The notes under the pieces: generated by a model
What the model was told of the DNA's origin: nothing
What the model saw: only the letters and a program-made list of their open reading frames with translations
Database searches by the model: none
In this document: piece by piece, positions 8,335-17,469 of the stretch
How positions within the stretch are numbered: the stretch's first letter is position 1
How the letters are laid out: every line of letters starts with the position of its first letter
From: JAJDTR01 sp965220415
Lineage (GTDB): Bacteria > Poribacteria > WGA-4E > JAJDTR01
Direction of reading: 5' to 3'
DNA: 64,000 bases
NCBI GenBank assembly: GCA_965220415.1
Contig: OZ244829.1
Location: 5,208,001-5,272,000, forward strand
Translations under genes and position numbers: made by a program

Positions 8335-9534
8335 ATGGCAAAAGAAAAATTTGATAGAACTAAGCCACACGTGAATATCGGTACGATTGGCCACGTTGAC
8401 CATGGCAAGACCACATTAACTGCGGCAATAACCATGGTTTTGTCGAATCTTGCAAGCAAAGACTATGTGATGACCTATGATGAGATCGACAAAGCTCCCG
8501 AGGAAAAAGAGCGTGGAATCACAATCAATACCGCGCACGTAGAATATGAAACCGAGAATCGGCATTATGCGCACGTGGATTGTCCTGGTCATGCCGACTA
8601 TATCAAGAACATGATCACGGGCGCTGCTCAGATGGACGGAGCCATCCTCGTGGTTTCTGCCGCTGATGGCCCCATGCCTCAAACGAGGGAGCATGTTCTC
8701 CTTGCACGTCAGGTGAATGTCCCTTCGCTCGTCGTGTTTTTGAATAAAGCGGATATGGTGGATGATCCCGAACTACTTGAATTGGTCGAGTTGGAAGTTC
8801 GGGAGTTGTTGGAGGAATACAATTTCCCAGGGGACGATATACCAATCGTTTCGGGTTCCGCGCTGCAAGCGATGGAATCTAGCGGGGATCCGAATAGCGA
8901 AGCCTGTGCACCGATTCTTGATTTGATGGCGCAAGTCGATGAATATATTCCCGAACCCGTGAGAGATATTGACAGGCCGTACTTAATGCCCGTCGAGGAC
9001 ATCTTCACCATCAGTGGACGCGGTACCGTTGTTACGGGGCGAGTGGAACGCGGTATCGTACATGTTGGAGACACTGTCGAAATAGTTGGCCTTCGACCGA
9101 CTCATTCTACCGTAGCCACAGGCGTGGAGATGTTCCGCAAACTGCTGGACGAAGGGCGTGCCGGAGACAATGTCGGCGTCCTAATTCGTGGTGTGGAGCG
9201 GAAGGAAGTTGAGCGTGGTCAGGTATTGGCTGCCCCCGGAACCATTACGCCGCATACCAAATTTGAAGCCGAGACCTATATTCTGAAAAAAGAGGAAGGC
9301 GGGCGGCACACACCATTCTTCAGCGGCTATCGTCCTCAGTTTTATTTTCGCACAACTGATGTAACCGGTAACATGCAACTTCCGGAAGGCGTTGAGATGA
9401 TAATGCCCGGAGATAACACTCAGATTACTGTAGAGCTTTCCAAGCCGATTGCTCTCGAAGAGGAACTCAGATTCGCAATTCGAGAAGGTGGGCAAACCGT
9501 TGGCGCAGGTGTTGTGTCTAAAGTCATTGAGTAA
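8335..9534 (+). CDS. tuf: Elongation factor Tu
   Basis: EF-Tu (399 residues) delivers aminoacyl-tRNA to the ribosome. Visible motifs are GHVDHGKT (19-26), RGITINTAHVEYE, DCPGHADYIKN, NKADMVDD and GSAL, followed by beta-barrel domains II and III ending GVVSKVIE. ATG 8335 follows AGGAGGA (8316-8322), a good but slightly distant site. Only one tuf copy is in the window. It bridges the str genes and the S10 block beginning with rpsJ. Confidence 0.98.
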   Translation: MAKEKFDRTKPHVNIGTIGHVDHGKTTLTAAITMVLSNLASKDYVMTYDEIDKAPEEKERGITINTAHVEYETENRHYAHVDCPGHADYIKNMITGAAQMDGAILVVSAADGPMPQTREHVLLARQVNVPSLVVFLNKADMVDDPELLELVELEVRELLEEYNFPGDDIPIVSGSALQAMESSGDPNSEACAPILDLMAQVDEYIPEPVRDIDRPYLMPVEDIFTISGRGTVVTGRVERGIVHVGDTVEIVGLRPTHSTVATGVEMFRKLLDEGRAGDNVGVLIRGVERKEVERGQVLAAPGTITPHTKFEAETYILKKEEGGRHTPFFSGYRPQFYFRTTDVTGNMQLPEGVEMIMPGDNTQITVELSKPIALEEELRFAIREGGQTVGAGVVSKVIE

Positions 9535-9589
9535 GATTGAGCCTTCCAAGATGCAGTCTGCGTAGTCTTACACCTAACAGGGAATCGTA

Positions 9590-9901
9590 ATGGACAATCA
9601 GAAAATTCGCATTCGCCTTAAAGCGTTCGATCACCGGTTATTGGACAAATCGTCGGGACAGATAGCGGATACAGCGAAACGAACAGGGGCAGTTGTATCG
9701 GGTCCTATTCCGCTTCCGATGAAAAAGCATGTCTACACCGTGCAGAGATCGACGTTTAAGGACAAAAAGTCGCGTGAACAGTTTGAGATGCGAATTCACA
9801 AGCGGTTATTGGATATCCTGGAAACGACGCCAAAGACCGTAGATGCGTTGATGCACCTGGATCTGCCTGCCGGTGTTGATGTAAAAATCACACTTTTATA
9901 A
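9590..9901 (+). CDS. rpsJ: 30S ribosomal protein S10
   Basis: S10 (103 residues) is a 30S head protein that also joins NusB in antitermination complexes. Conserved KIRIRLKAFDHRLLD and GPIPLP segments are present. ATG 9590 lies six bases after AGGGA (9579-9583). It is the first gene of the S10 block; rplC follows after 54 bp. Confidence 0.97.
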   Translation: MDNQKIRIRLKAFDHRLLDKSSGQIADTAKRTGAVVSGPIPLPMKKHVYTVQRSTFKDKKSREQFEMRIHKRLLDILETTPKTVDALMHLDLPAGVDVKITLL

Positions 9902-9955
9902 ACGAGTCGAGACAGTTTGTATTGAATTGTTGTGACCGTTTCGGGAATGCGATAG

Positions 9956-10594
9956 ATGGTTAGAGGAATAATAGGCAAAAAGGTGGGGATGACCCAAGTA
10001 TTCGATGAATCCGGTAAGGCGTTTCCGGTCACTGCAATCGAAGCTGGTCCGTGCCCAGTTGTACAGATTAAGACCAAAGACCAAGATGGGTATCAAGCCG
10101 TCCAACTGGGCTTTGGAAATCGTAAAGATAACAAAGTCAATCGACCGGAACGCGGACATATTGACAAGGCGGGGGTTACACCTCCACGAGTACTGTTTGA
10201 GTTTGCAGTTGATGATACCGATCAGCTATCGGTAGGCTCGATGATTGATTCGAGCATTTTTTCGGTTGGAGAATACGTTGATGTAACCGGCACCTCAAAA
10301 GGGCTTGGCTTCACGGGAGTAGTTAAACGGTATGGCTTTGCCGGCGGGAAAAAGAGCCATGGCGGCGAACAGGATCTTCGACGGACAGGATCAATCGGCG
10401 CAAGCGCACATCCATCGCGGGTGTTTAAGGGTAAGCGAATGGCTGGGCGGCATGGTGGGAGACGAGTCACCGTTCAGAGTTTGCAGGTTATCCAGGCGGA
10501 CGCTGATAGAAGCCTTCTGTTGGTTAAAGGCGCTGTACCTGGGCCAACAAATGGGTTTTTGTTGATTAACAAAGCTGTTAAGGTCGGTGTGTAG
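9956..10594 (+). CDS. rplC: 50S ribosomal protein L3
   Basis: L3 (212 residues) is an early 50S assembly protein reaching the peptidyl-transferase region. It begins MVRGIIGKKVGMTQVFDE, the family N terminus. The conserved GKGLGFTG-type (here TSKGLGFTGVVKR) and RRTGSIGA blocks and the GKRMAGRHGG segment are visible. The ribosome-binding site is weak. It lies between rpsJ and rplD as expected. Confidence 0.97.
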   Translation: MVRGIIGKKVGMTQVFDESGKAFPVTAIEAGPCPVVQIKTKDQDGYQAVQLGFGNRKDNKVNRPERGHIDKAGVTPPRVLFEFAVDDTDQLSVGSMIDSSIFSVGEYVDVTGTSKGLGFTGVVKRYGFAGGKKSHGGEQDLRRTGSIGASAHPSRVFKGKRMAGRHGGRRVTVQSLQVIQADADRSLLLVKGAVPGPTNGFLLINKAVKVGV

Positions 10595-10633
10595 CGTGGG
10601 CAGTTCGGATTTTGTGAATGAAGGACGATTGTG

Positions 10634-11296
10634 ATGGCAACTTTCGACGTATATAACCGTTCGGGCGAGATACTCCACCAAAAGGAATTATCAGACGGTT
10701 TCATTAACGCACCGGTGCGTACAGATGTTCTACATCAATGTGTTGTTGCGCATCTTGCCAACCGACGGAGCGGTACCGCTTCAACTAAAACGCGCGCTGA
10801 AGTCAAGGCAAGCGGCAGGAAGTTGCACCGCCAAAAAGGAACTGGGCGAGCGCGTGTCGGGGACAGTGGATCGCCTACGAGGGTGCACGGCGGCGTTGCG
10901 TTTGGACCAATGCCTCGCAGTTATCGTCAACACACGCCGAAGAAGATTCGAAGACTCGGGATTTGTTCGGCGCTGGCGGATAGGTTTCAGAATGCCCAAT
11001 GTGTTCTCATTGAAGGTTTTACGCTCGACAGACCGCGGACAAAAGATGTCGTTCAGTTCTTGGGTGCTCTCAATCTAGACGGCAAGCTTCTTTTGGTACT
11101 AGATCAACAGGATCGAAATCTTCAGTTATCTGTTCGAAATATCCCACACGTGAGCACGTGTATATGGGATGTGCTGAATGTCTACGATATCTTATGGCAC
11201 GACAAGATTGTAATCACCGAGCCGGCTATCGAGAAGTTGCAGATGAAATTCTTTCAATCAAGTGATAGTGTGAATGAGCAAGTGTCGGAGCAATGA
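10634..11296 (+). CDS. rplD: 50S ribosomal protein L4
   Basis: L4 (220 residues) lines the exit tunnel and in some bacteria represses its own S10 operon. Diagnostic GSGKPWRQKGTGRAR-like sequence appears here as GRKLHRQKGTGRAR, followed by GGVAFGPMPRSY. I chose ATG 10634; the preceding codon is GTG (10631) and AAGGA at 10621-10625 fits either. Its stop overlaps the rplW start by four bases (ATGA), implying translational coupling. Confidence 0.96.
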   Translation: MATFDVYNRSGEILHQKELSDGFINAPVRTDVLHQCVVAHLANRRSGTASTKTRAEVKASGRKLHRQKGTGRARVGDSGSPTRVHGGVAFGPMPRSYRQHTPKKIRRLGICSALADRFQNAQCVLIEGFTLDRPRTKDVVQFLGALNLDGKLLLVLDQQDRNLQLSVRNIPHVSTCIWDVLNVYDILWHDKIVITEPAIEKLQMKFFQSSDSVNEQVSEQ

Positions 11297-11595
11297 AAGA
11301 TTTATATCAAATCCTATTAAAGCCTTTAGTCACAGAAAAAAGTACGGATCTTCGCGAGTTGTCCAACAAGTTTTGCTTTGTAGTTGATATAAAGGCTACC
11401 AAAGCAGAAATTCGTCAAGCAGCGGAGGAACTGCTGGATCTTAAAGGGAAGATTCTTAACGTAAGTACAATGCGTGTACGCGGCAAGCCTAAAGGCAAGC
11501 TTTTTCAGCACCGACGCGGAAGACGGCCTCACTGGAAGAAAGCTATCATTACAGTTGAACCTGGAACAGATGTCCAGATTTTCGAGTCCATCTAA
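11293..11595 (+). CDS. rplW: 50S ribosomal protein L23
   Basis: L23 (100 residues) sits at the tunnel exit and docks SRP and trigger factor. The start KDLYQILLKPLVTEKST and the tail RRPHWKKAIITV are family-typical. ATG 11293 overlaps the rplD stop. About 210 bp without a gene follow before rplB, unusually long for this operon; I see no clear promoter or terminator in that gap. Confidence 0.95.
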   Translation: MKDLYQILLKPLVTEKSTDLRELSNKFCFVVDIKATKAEIRQAAEELLDLKGKILNVSTMRVRGKPKGKLFQHRRGRRPHWKKAIITVEPGTDVQIFESI

Positions 11596-11806
11596 TGCAG
11601 GTAGTCATTCGCTAAGACGCCGCATTTTTCGATCTCTGCGGGACTCGCCACAAACATTGTTGAGCATTGAGTGACGCGATAGTGACGGCGAGGCGGTTTG
11701 TCAGTAGGTTGGCTGGTCTACTTCAACTTAGCAGGTATTGAGATTCGCATACTGATTGCTTACCGGGAGTACCCTACACGAGCATTCGTTTTGAGGGCTA
11801 TTGATT

Positions 11807-12631
11807 ATGGCAATTAAGATATACTCGCCCGTAACACCAAGCCGGCGATCTATGACGGGCCACTCTTTTGAAGAGATTACCCGTCGAAAGCCGGAGAAAT
11901 CCTTGGTCAAAGGGCTAAAGGAAAACGCCGGACGCAATGGTGCGGGCCGAATGACGGTAAGAAGGCGTGGCGGCGGTCATAAGCGACGTTACCGAGATAT
12001 CGATTTTCGGCGCAATAAGTTCGGTGTACCGGCTAAGGTAGCCTCAATTGAGTACGACCCGAACCGTTCCGCTCGGATAGCACTACTACACTATGTGGAC
12101 GGTGCAAAACGCTACATCCTTGCGCCTTTAGGGCTGCAGGTAGGTGAGATGCTCAATTCGGGCCCGGACGCAGAGATTAAGGTGGGCAACGCGTTACCGC
12201 TCGAAAGGATTCCGCTTGGGTCTGCCGTGCATAATGTGGAGATGGTCCCCGGAGCAGGGGGGCAACTCGTGCGTAGTGCGGGTGTGGCTGCTCAACTCGT
12301 TGACCGCGAGGGGCGATATGCACGTCTTCGGATGCCATCCGGCGAGATTCGTTTGCTCCCGGTGCGGTGTATGGCTACGGTTGGTCAAGTTGGAAATGTC
12401 GACCATTCCAACATTTCCATAGGAAAGGGTGGACGTTCGTGCTGGATGGGAAGGCGTCCGAAAGTGCGCGGTGTTGCAATGAATCCAATAGATCATCCGC
12501 ATGGCGGCGGAGAGGGAAAGAGTTCGGGAGGTAGACATCCTGTAACTCCTTGGGGTGTTCCAACCAAAGGGTACAAAACGCGAAACCCGAAGAAGAAGTC
12601 GGGTCAATTCATTGTTAGCCGTCGTAAGTAA
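11807..12631 (+). CDS. rplB: 50S ribosomal protein L2
   Basis: L2 (274 residues) is needed for subunit association and peptidyl-transferase function. Conserved features include RRRGGGHKRRYR, the domain with VGNVDHSN and the C-terminal MNPIDHPHGGGEG loop containing the essential His. ATG 11807 (MAIKIYSPVTPSRR) lies nine bases after GAGGG; a TTG six bases earlier is in frame but poorly placed. It is followed by rpsS. Confidence 0.97.
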   Translation: MAIKIYSPVTPSRRSMTGHSFEEITRRKPEKSLVKGLKENAGRNGAGRMTVRRRGGGHKRRYRDIDFRRNKFGVPAKVASIEYDPNRSARIALLHYVDGAKRYILAPLGLQVGEMLNSGPDAEIKVGNALPLERIPLGSAVHNVEMVPGAGGQLVRSAGVAAQLVDREGRYARLRMPSGEIRLLPVRCMATVGQVGNVDHSNISIGKGGRSCWMGRRPKVRGVAMNPIDHPHGGGEGKSSGGRHPVTPWGVPTKGYKTRNPKKKSGQFIVSRRK

Positions 12632-12698
12632 TGCCAACAAGAGATTTACCAAAAGCTTTGGTTCAACTGAATGCTGATTTTGCCGTGAAGGGATTAGA

Positions 12699-12968
12699 AT
12701 GCCACGTTCAATAAAAAAGGGCCCCTATATAGACCCTAAACTTCAGAAGAAAATTGAGACTTTAGAGCGATCTGGTACAAAACGTGTGATTCGCACTTGG
12801 TCTCGACGTTCTACAATTTCGCCGGAACTGATAGGTCATACACTTTCAATACACAATGGAAAAAAGTTTTTTCCGGTTTATATCACTGAGAACATGGTAG
12901 GACATAAACTAGGCGAATTTGCTCCCACGCGCACATTTAGATCGCACGCACGGGGCTCTAGAGCATAG
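12699..12968 (+). CDS. rpsS: 30S ribosomal protein S19
   Basis: S19 (89 residues) works with S13 in the 30S head near the A-site tRNA. It begins MPRSIKKGPYID and contains the conserved VYITENMVGHKLGEFAPTR-type block. ATG 12699 follows AAGGGA (12688-12693) at ideal spacing. It sits in canonical order between rplB and rplV. Confidence 0.97.
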   Translation: MPRSIKKGPYIDPKLQKKIETLERSGTKRVIRTWSRRSTISPELIGHTLSIHNGKKFFPVYITENMVGHKLGEFAPTRTFRSHARGSRA

Positions 12969-12994
12969 GAAAGGCGTGTGTGGGAGGTTATCGA

Positions 12995-13348
12995 ATGGAA
13001 GCGAAAGCGAGCATTAAGAATGTGCCAGTTGCCCCGCGAAAAGCGCGTTTGGTGGCGGATTTAGTCAGAGACAGATTTGTCGAAGATGCTCTAAATCAAT
13101 TGGCATTTTTGCATAAGTCAACATCGGCGGTGATTCGAAAATTAATTCGGTCCGCCGTGGCTAATGCGCAGCACCAAGACTCAACCGTGGATGAAAGCAA
13201 TCTCTTCATCAAAAGAATCTTCATTGATGAAGGAATAACACGGAAATGGATTCGACCAAGAGCGCGTGGAATGGCGAATAGGATACTGCGACGAAGGTGT
13301 CATATTACCGTTGTGCTTGATGAGGAAAGTGATAGAGATGAAAGTTAG
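12995..13348 (+). CDS. rplV: 50S ribosomal protein L22
   Basis: L22 (117 residues) forms part of the exit tunnel. Conserved VAPRKARLVADLVR and the tail RPRARGMANRILRR, followed by HITVVL, identify it. I chose ATG 12995 because GGAGG (12983-12987) is seven bases upstream. An in-frame GTG at 12980 lies before that site and is unlikely. rpsC follows after about 90 bp. Confidence 0.95.
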   Translation: MEAKASIKNVPVAPRKARLVADLVRDRFVEDALNQLAFLHKSTSAVIRKLIRSAVANAQHQDSTVDESNLFIKRIFIDEGITRKWIRPRARGMANRILRRRCHITVVLDEESDRDES

Positions 13349-13439
13349 GTTTTGGACATCTCTCAATGACAGTGTGTGGCTTACTACCCAAACAGTTTCT
13401 AGCGTCAGGGTCGGCACATTTTAGACTGAGGAGGTTTTA

Positions 13440-14216
13440 GTGGGACAAAAAACGCATCCGCGTGGATTACGCCTCGGAATCATTGAAACATGGGATTCCA
13501 AGTGGTATAGTGAGAAAGAATATGCCCTTTGGCTCCATGAGGATTTGCAGATTCAAGAGTTCGTCAAGGACAAACTGGCGCGTGCTGGCATTTCACGGGT
13601 TGAGGTTGAACGAGTCGCGGATAGATGTTCAATAAATATTCATACGGCGCGTCCCGGTATTGTCATTGGACGTCGCGGTGTTGAAGCAGAGAAGTTGCAG
13701 GTGGACTTGGAGAAATTTATCGGGCGGTCGGTTCGCATTAATGTTACGGAAATTAAAACTCCGGAGCTTGATGCTCAATTGGTCGCGGAAGCCATTGCTT
13801 TGAAAATCCAGCGACGGTCTCCCTTCCGGCAAGCCATGAAAAGAAGCATCGCCGATTCTATGCGGGCTGGCGCTCAAGGAGTAAAGGCTACCGTTAGTGG
13901 TCGCCTTGGTGGCATTGAGATGGCGCGTACAGAAACAAGTATCGAAGGTAGAGTTCCCTTGCATACGCTTAGAGCGCAAATTGACTATGGATTTTGCCAG
14001 CCTGATACAACGTACGGCAAAATAGGGGTCAAAACATGGATTTTCAAGGGCGAGGTTATAGGTACCGCCGAAGCTTTGCACGGTGGATCATCAGTACAAA
14101 CAGCAACGGGACCTCGAGAAGGTCAATCGCGTCCACGCCGACGACGCGGCGACCGTTTCGGCGACAATGATTCAACCAGAACCAGACGCCGAGGCTCAGG
14201 TAGATGGCGCGAGTGA
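13440..14216 (+). CDS. rpsC: 30S ribosomal protein S3
   Basis: S3 (258 residues) has an N-terminal KH domain (around GIVIGRRGVEAEKL) and a C-terminal S3 domain (PLHTLRAQIDYG), and takes part in mRNA entry. The start is GTG 13440, preceded by GAGGAGG (13428-13434). The C terminus carries an arginine-rich low-complexity tail of about 40 residues beyond the core. rplP begins 93 bp later. Confidence 0.96.
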   Translation: MGQKTHPRGLRLGIIETWDSKWYSEKEYALWLHEDLQIQEFVKDKLARAGISRVEVERVADRCSINIHTARPGIVIGRRGVEAEKLQVDLEKFIGRSVRINVTEIKTPELDAQLVAEAIALKIQRRSPFRQAMKRSIADSMRAGAQGVKATVSGRLGGIEMARTETSIEGRVPLHTLRAQIDYGFCQPDTTYGKIGVKTWIFKGEVIGTAEALHGGSSVQTATGPREGQSRPRRRRGDRFGDNDSTRTRRRGSGRWRE

Positions 14217-14309
14217 GCTAACGGTACCAAGAGCAGAGAGCGGTGATAGATGCAAATCCGCCTCTCGCCGCTTGTGAAGAGTCGGATAAGTAAAATAGGA
14301 GTTATAGCA

Positions 14310-14726
14310 ATGTTGATGCCCAAACGGGTGCTACACCGTAAAGTACAGCGCGGAAAGCGGCGCGGACAACCTTATCGCGGTTCGAGAATTAACTTTGGCG
14401 AATACGGTCTGCAATCAATGGAATGCGGATGGATCACGAGCCGCCAAATTGAGTCGGCTCGAGTTGCTATAACACGCCATGTTCGGCGAGGTGGGAAGGT
14501 TTGGATTAAAATTTTTCCTCAAAAACCTGTTACCAAGAAACCTGCTGAAACACGGATGGGCAGTGGAAAGGGACCACCTGAATACTGGGTGGCGGTGGTC
14601 AAACCCGGGCGTGTGCTCTATGAGTTAAGCGGTGTTCCTCTTGAAGAGGCAAAAGAGGCGATGCGGCTTGCTTCGCACAAACTGCCGCTGAAAACAAAAT
14701 TCATAAGCAGAGGCGGAGAATACTGA
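14310..14726 (+). CDS. rplP: 50S ribosomal protein L16
   Basis: L16 (138 residues) binds near the A site of the 50S subunit. The family N terminus is MLMPKRVLHRKVQRG, so ATG 14310 is preferred. AGGAG (14297-14301) is eight bases upstream, and the longer in-frame extension to 14250 has no support. KPAETRMGSGKGPPEYWVA is the expected conserved loop. rpmC starts two bases after the stop. Confidence 0.96.
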   Translation: MLMPKRVLHRKVQRGKRRGQPYRGSRINFGEYGLQSMECGWITSRQIESARVAITRHVRRGGKVWIKIFPQKPVTKKPAETRMGSGKGPPEYWVAVVKPGRVLYELSGVPLEEAKEAMRLASHKLPLKTKFISRGGEY

Positions 14727-14728
14727 TT

Positions 14729-14935
14729 ATGACCGCTAAAGAACTTCGGATTCAATCTGTCGAAGAGTTAACTGAGGAGCTTTCGAATCTCCAAGAAAGT
14801 TTATTCAATCAGCGATTTCGAAACATCCTTGGGCAGTTAGAAGATACTTCTCAGTTAAAGAAAATAAGACGCGATATTGCACGGATAAAAACAATCCTTC
14901 GGGCACGCGAACACGGAATTGAAAGTGCCCCATAG
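14729..14935 (+). CDS. rpmC: 50S ribosomal protein L29
   Basis: L29 (68 residues) is a small two-helix protein at the tunnel exit next to L23. It shows the typical MTAKELRIQSVEELTEEL start and a second helix ending with IARIKTILRARE. Its ribosome-binding site (GGAG near 14716) lies inside the end of rplP, two bases before its own ATG region, so the two are tightly coupled. Confidence 0.94.
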   Translation: MTAKELRIQSVEELTEELSNLQESLFNQRFRNILGQLEDTSQLKKIRRDIARIKTILRAREHGIESAP

Positions 14936-14959
14936 TTCAAAGTTAAAGAGGGGATAAGC

Positions 14960-15244
14960 TTGACTCAAGAGAAGCAAGGACATCGGAAAAGTCAAACTGG
15001 CGTAGTGACGAGCAACCGGATGGACAAGACGGTCGTAGTTGCCATCACGCGAGCCTACCAGCATCCGCTTTATAAGAAAATCGTGAGACACACGACAAGA
15101 GTGCTAGCTCATGATGAACAGAATGCTTGTGCAGTCGGGGATGTGGTGCAGGTCATTGAATCGCGTCCGCTTAGTCGCCGAAAAAAATGGCGTGTTCGCC
15201 AAATCACGGCAAAAGCGGAATCAGCTGGCGACAGCAGTTCGTAG
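14960..15244 (+). CDS. rpsQ: 30S ribosomal protein S17
   Basis: S17 (94 residues) is an OB-fold 16S rRNA-binding protein. Conserved GVVTSNRMDKTVVV and the middle KKIVRHTTRVLAHDE identify it. The start is TTG 14960, supported by GAGGGG about eight bases upstream and by the absence of any ATG near the family N terminus. The C-terminal tail is slightly longer than in E. coli. Confidence 0.95.
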   Translation: MTQEKQGHRKSQTGVVTSNRMDKTVVVAITRAYQHPLYKKIVRHTTRVLAHDEQNACAVGDVVQVIESRPLSRRKKWRVRQITAKAESAGDSSS

Positions 15245-15341
15245 TATACAGACAGTGCATTGATTGGTAGAGAATTCAGGATACCCTGGATTCAGTACCG
15301 TTCGGATTTATGTGGCTAATGTGTGAAGTGAGGAATACCCC

Positions 15342-15710
15342 ATGGTTCAAACCTCAAGTAGATTGATTTGTGCAGATAACACTGGAGCAAAGCAACTAAT
15401 GTGTATCCGCGTGTTAGGTGGTACACGCAAGCGCTATGCTCGGTTAGGGGATGTTATCATTGCAAGTGTGAAAGAGGCGAATCCCAATAGTCAGGTGAAA
15501 AAAGGGGAAGTCGTGCGTGCAGTTGTTGTACGTACTACCAAAGGGTATCGTCGCCCGGACGGTTCATACATCAAGTTTGATAAAAACGCCGCGGTGTTGA
15601 TTGACCCTCAAAATCAACCACGTGGCACTAGAATCTTTGGTCCGGTTGCACGTGAATTGAGGGAACGAGAATTCACACGAATTGTGTCCTTGGCACCCGA
15701 AGTCATTTGA
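15342..15710 (+). CDS. rplN: 50S ribosomal protein L14
   Basis: L14 (122 residues) forms intersubunit bridge B8. The sequence is typical throughout: the SRLICADNTGAKQLMCIRVL opening, then VVRTTKGYRRPDGSYI and the terminal REFTRIVSLAPEVI. ATG 15342 follows GAGGAA. About 97 bp separate it from rpsQ, with no separate signal noted. Confidence 0.97.
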   Translation: MVQTSSRLICADNTGAKQLMCIRVLGGTRKRYARLGDVIIASVKEANPNSQVKKGEVVRAVVVRTTKGYRRPDGSYIKFDKNAAVLIDPQNQPRGTRIFGPVARELREREFTRIVSLAPEVI

Positions 15711-15740
15711 CGAGAATCACTATTCGTCTAGGAGGAGATA

Positions 15741-16091
15741 GTGTCAACAAGAAAAATTCACATAAAGGGCAATGACTTGGTATCGGTGTTAAGCGGGAAG
15801 GACAAGGGAAAGACAGGAAGAGTTCTTGAAATTATCCCTAGTAAGAATCGTGCTGTTGTTGAGGGCGTTCAGATGATTAAACAGCACATGCGCCCAAACC
15901 AGATGGGACAAGGTGGCGTAGTGGAAAAAGAAGGGACGGTTCACCTTTCCAACCTGAAATTGGTTTGTCCCAAATGCAATGCACCGACTCGCACAACACG
16001 ACAGGTCTTTGAGCGGGAGGTCGGGACTCGTACAAAAAAGTATCGCCTGCGTATCTGCAAAAAATGTGGGGCCGTTGCGGATCAGGAATAA
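15741..16091 (+). CDS. rplX: 50S ribosomal protein L24
   Basis: L24 (116 residues) initiates 50S assembly. The KOW segment VLSGKDKGKTGRVLEI and MIKQHMRPNQ are conserved. The C-terminal part retains two Cys pairs, CPKCN and CKKCG, a likely zinc site. The start is GTG 15741 directly downstream of a strong AGGAGGAG (15730-15737). rplE follows after 101 bp. Confidence 0.96.
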   Translation: MSTRKIHIKGNDLVSVLSGKDKGKTGRVLEIIPSKNRAVVEGVQMIKQHMRPNQMGQGGVVEKEGTVHLSNLKLVCPKCNAPTRTTRQVFEREVGTRTKKYRLRICKKCGAVADQE

Positions 16092-16192
16092 GTTGATCGG
16101 ACCGTAGGCGGAAGATAGCGTAGAATCTGTATGTCGTATCTTTGGATTCCAAATCAGCACGATTTGACGGAGTTATGCAGCGAGCGTGAATA

Positions 16193-16738
16193 ATGAGTGA
16201 GTATAGAGTATTTTATCAAGAAGAAGTTGTGCCTACATTGCAAAAACGGTTCAATTACCCTAATGTGATGCAAATTCCCAGATTGGAAAAGATTAATCTG
16301 AACGTCGGACTTGGTGCGGCGATGCAGAATCCGAAATTGCTGGACAGCGCGGTTGAAGAACTGACGCAGATCGGCGGTCAACGTGCAGTTATTACACGTG
16401 CGAAGAAGTCTGTATCCAATTTCAAAGTCCGCGCAGGCGCTTCTATAGGTTGTAAGGTCACCTTGCGTCGACAGCGTATGTATGAATTTTTCAATAGGCT
16501 TGTCAATACTGTTCTGCCACAAATTCGAGATTTTCGTGGTCTGTCTCCCGACGCCTTTGATGGACGTGGCAATTACTCGCTAGGTCTTCAAGAGCAACTC
16601 ATTTTCCCTGAAATCGAATATGACCAAGTAGACGAAGTTCGAGGGTTAAACGTAACTGTCGTTACGACAGCTCAGACAGACGAGGAAGGACGAGAGTTAC
16701 TGAAGGCATTGGGAATGCCCCTTAGGGAGAACTCTTAA
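16193..16738 (+). CDS. rplE: 50S ribosomal protein L5
   Basis: L5 (181 residues) binds 5S rRNA and contacts the 30S head. Conserved segments are QIPRLEKINLNVGLG, GQRAVITRAKKSVSNFK and DFRGLSPDAFDGRGNYS. ATG 16193 has only a weak upstream purine tract. It is full-length and followed about 100 bp later by rpsN. Confidence 0.97.
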   Translation: MSEYRVFYQEEVVPTLQKRFNYPNVMQIPRLEKINLNVGLGAAMQNPKLLDSAVEELTQIGGQRAVITRAKKSVSNFKVRAGASIGCKVTLRRQRMYEFFNRLVNTVLPQIRDFRGLSPDAFDGRGNYSLGLQEQLIFPEIEYDQVDEVRGLNVTVVTTAQTDEEGRELLKALGMPLRENS

Positions 16739-16837
16739 ATTCGTCCTGTTGACCGCAAGAGAAACGTCAGTTTCTTATCGTATGTCAGTGTCGATCGTAA
16801 CTAAAGGAAAAATAACACACAACTAGGAGCAATCGAT

Positions 16838-17023
16838 TTGGCAACAAAAGCATTAATTGCTAAACAGAAAAGAACTCCGAAATTCCGAACCCGGCAATAC
16901 AATCGCTGCCGAGTCTGTGGACGACCTCGTGGTTTTCTTCGCAAATTTGAACTATGCCGCATTTGCTTTCGACTTTTTGCTAGAGAAGGTAAAATCCCCG
17001 GCGTGAGAAAAGCCAGTTGGTAA
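16838..17023 (+). CDS. rpsN: 30S ribosomal protein S14, zinc-binding type
   Basis: At 61 residues this is the short zinc-ribbon (type Z) form of S14. It has the CRVCGRPRG and CRICFR Cys pairs and the terminal REGKIPGVRKASW. The start is TTG 16838, nine bases after AGGAG (16824-16828). It lies between rplE and rpsH in canonical order. Confidence 0.96.
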   Translation: MATKALIAKQKRTPKFRTRQYNRCRVCGRPRGFLRKFELCRICFRLFAREGKIPGVRKASW

Positions 17024-17038
17024 AGGAGAAAAGGTTAC

Positions 17039-17437
17039 ATGTCAATGACAGACCCGATTGCGGATATGTTAACACGAATTCGCAATGCAAATACGGTTAG
17101 TCACGAACGAGTCGAATTGCCTGCATCTAGGGTAAAAGCGGAGATTGCTCGAATTTTGACCGAGGAAGGATACATCCGGAACTATCGTCTTATCAATGAT
17201 GGGAAGCAGGGGATTTTGCGTATCTACCTCAAGTATGGCGATAACCAAGAAAAGGTTATTTCAGGTCTGAAACGAATCAGCAAACCCGGGCGCCGCGTGT
17301 ATGTCGGAGTAGGCGATTTGCCTCGCGTTCACGGCGACCTGGGGATTGCGATCTTGTCCACGTCTCAAGGTGTACAGACGGCTTCTCAATGTCAAGCTGC
17401 CAAAATTGGCGGCGAAGTTTTGTGCCATATTTGGTAA
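17039..17437 (+). CDS. rpsH: 30S ribosomal protein S8
   Basis: S8 (132 residues) is a primary 16S rRNA binder and, in E. coli, the translational repressor of the spc operon. DPIADMLTRIRNAN opens the protein and the C terminus ends GGEVLCHIW. ATG 17039 follows AAAGGAG; a second ATG two codons later is possible. Nothing in the sequence shows the regulatory site used here. Confidence 0.97.
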   Translation: MSMTDPIADMLTRIRNANTVSHERVELPASRVKAEIARILTEEGYIRNYRLINDGKQGILRIYLKYGDNQEKVISGLKRISKPGRRVYVGVGDLPRVHGDLGIAILSTSQGVQTASQCQAAKIGGEVLCHIW

Positions 17438-17469
17438 GTGTTGCTTGTTGAATTTCAGGGAAAGTCATC

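Noticed and set aside
11596..11806. Possible extra promoter or small gene in the unusually long rplW-rplB gap
   Set aside because: I could find neither a convincing -35/-10 pair nor an ORF with a start signal.
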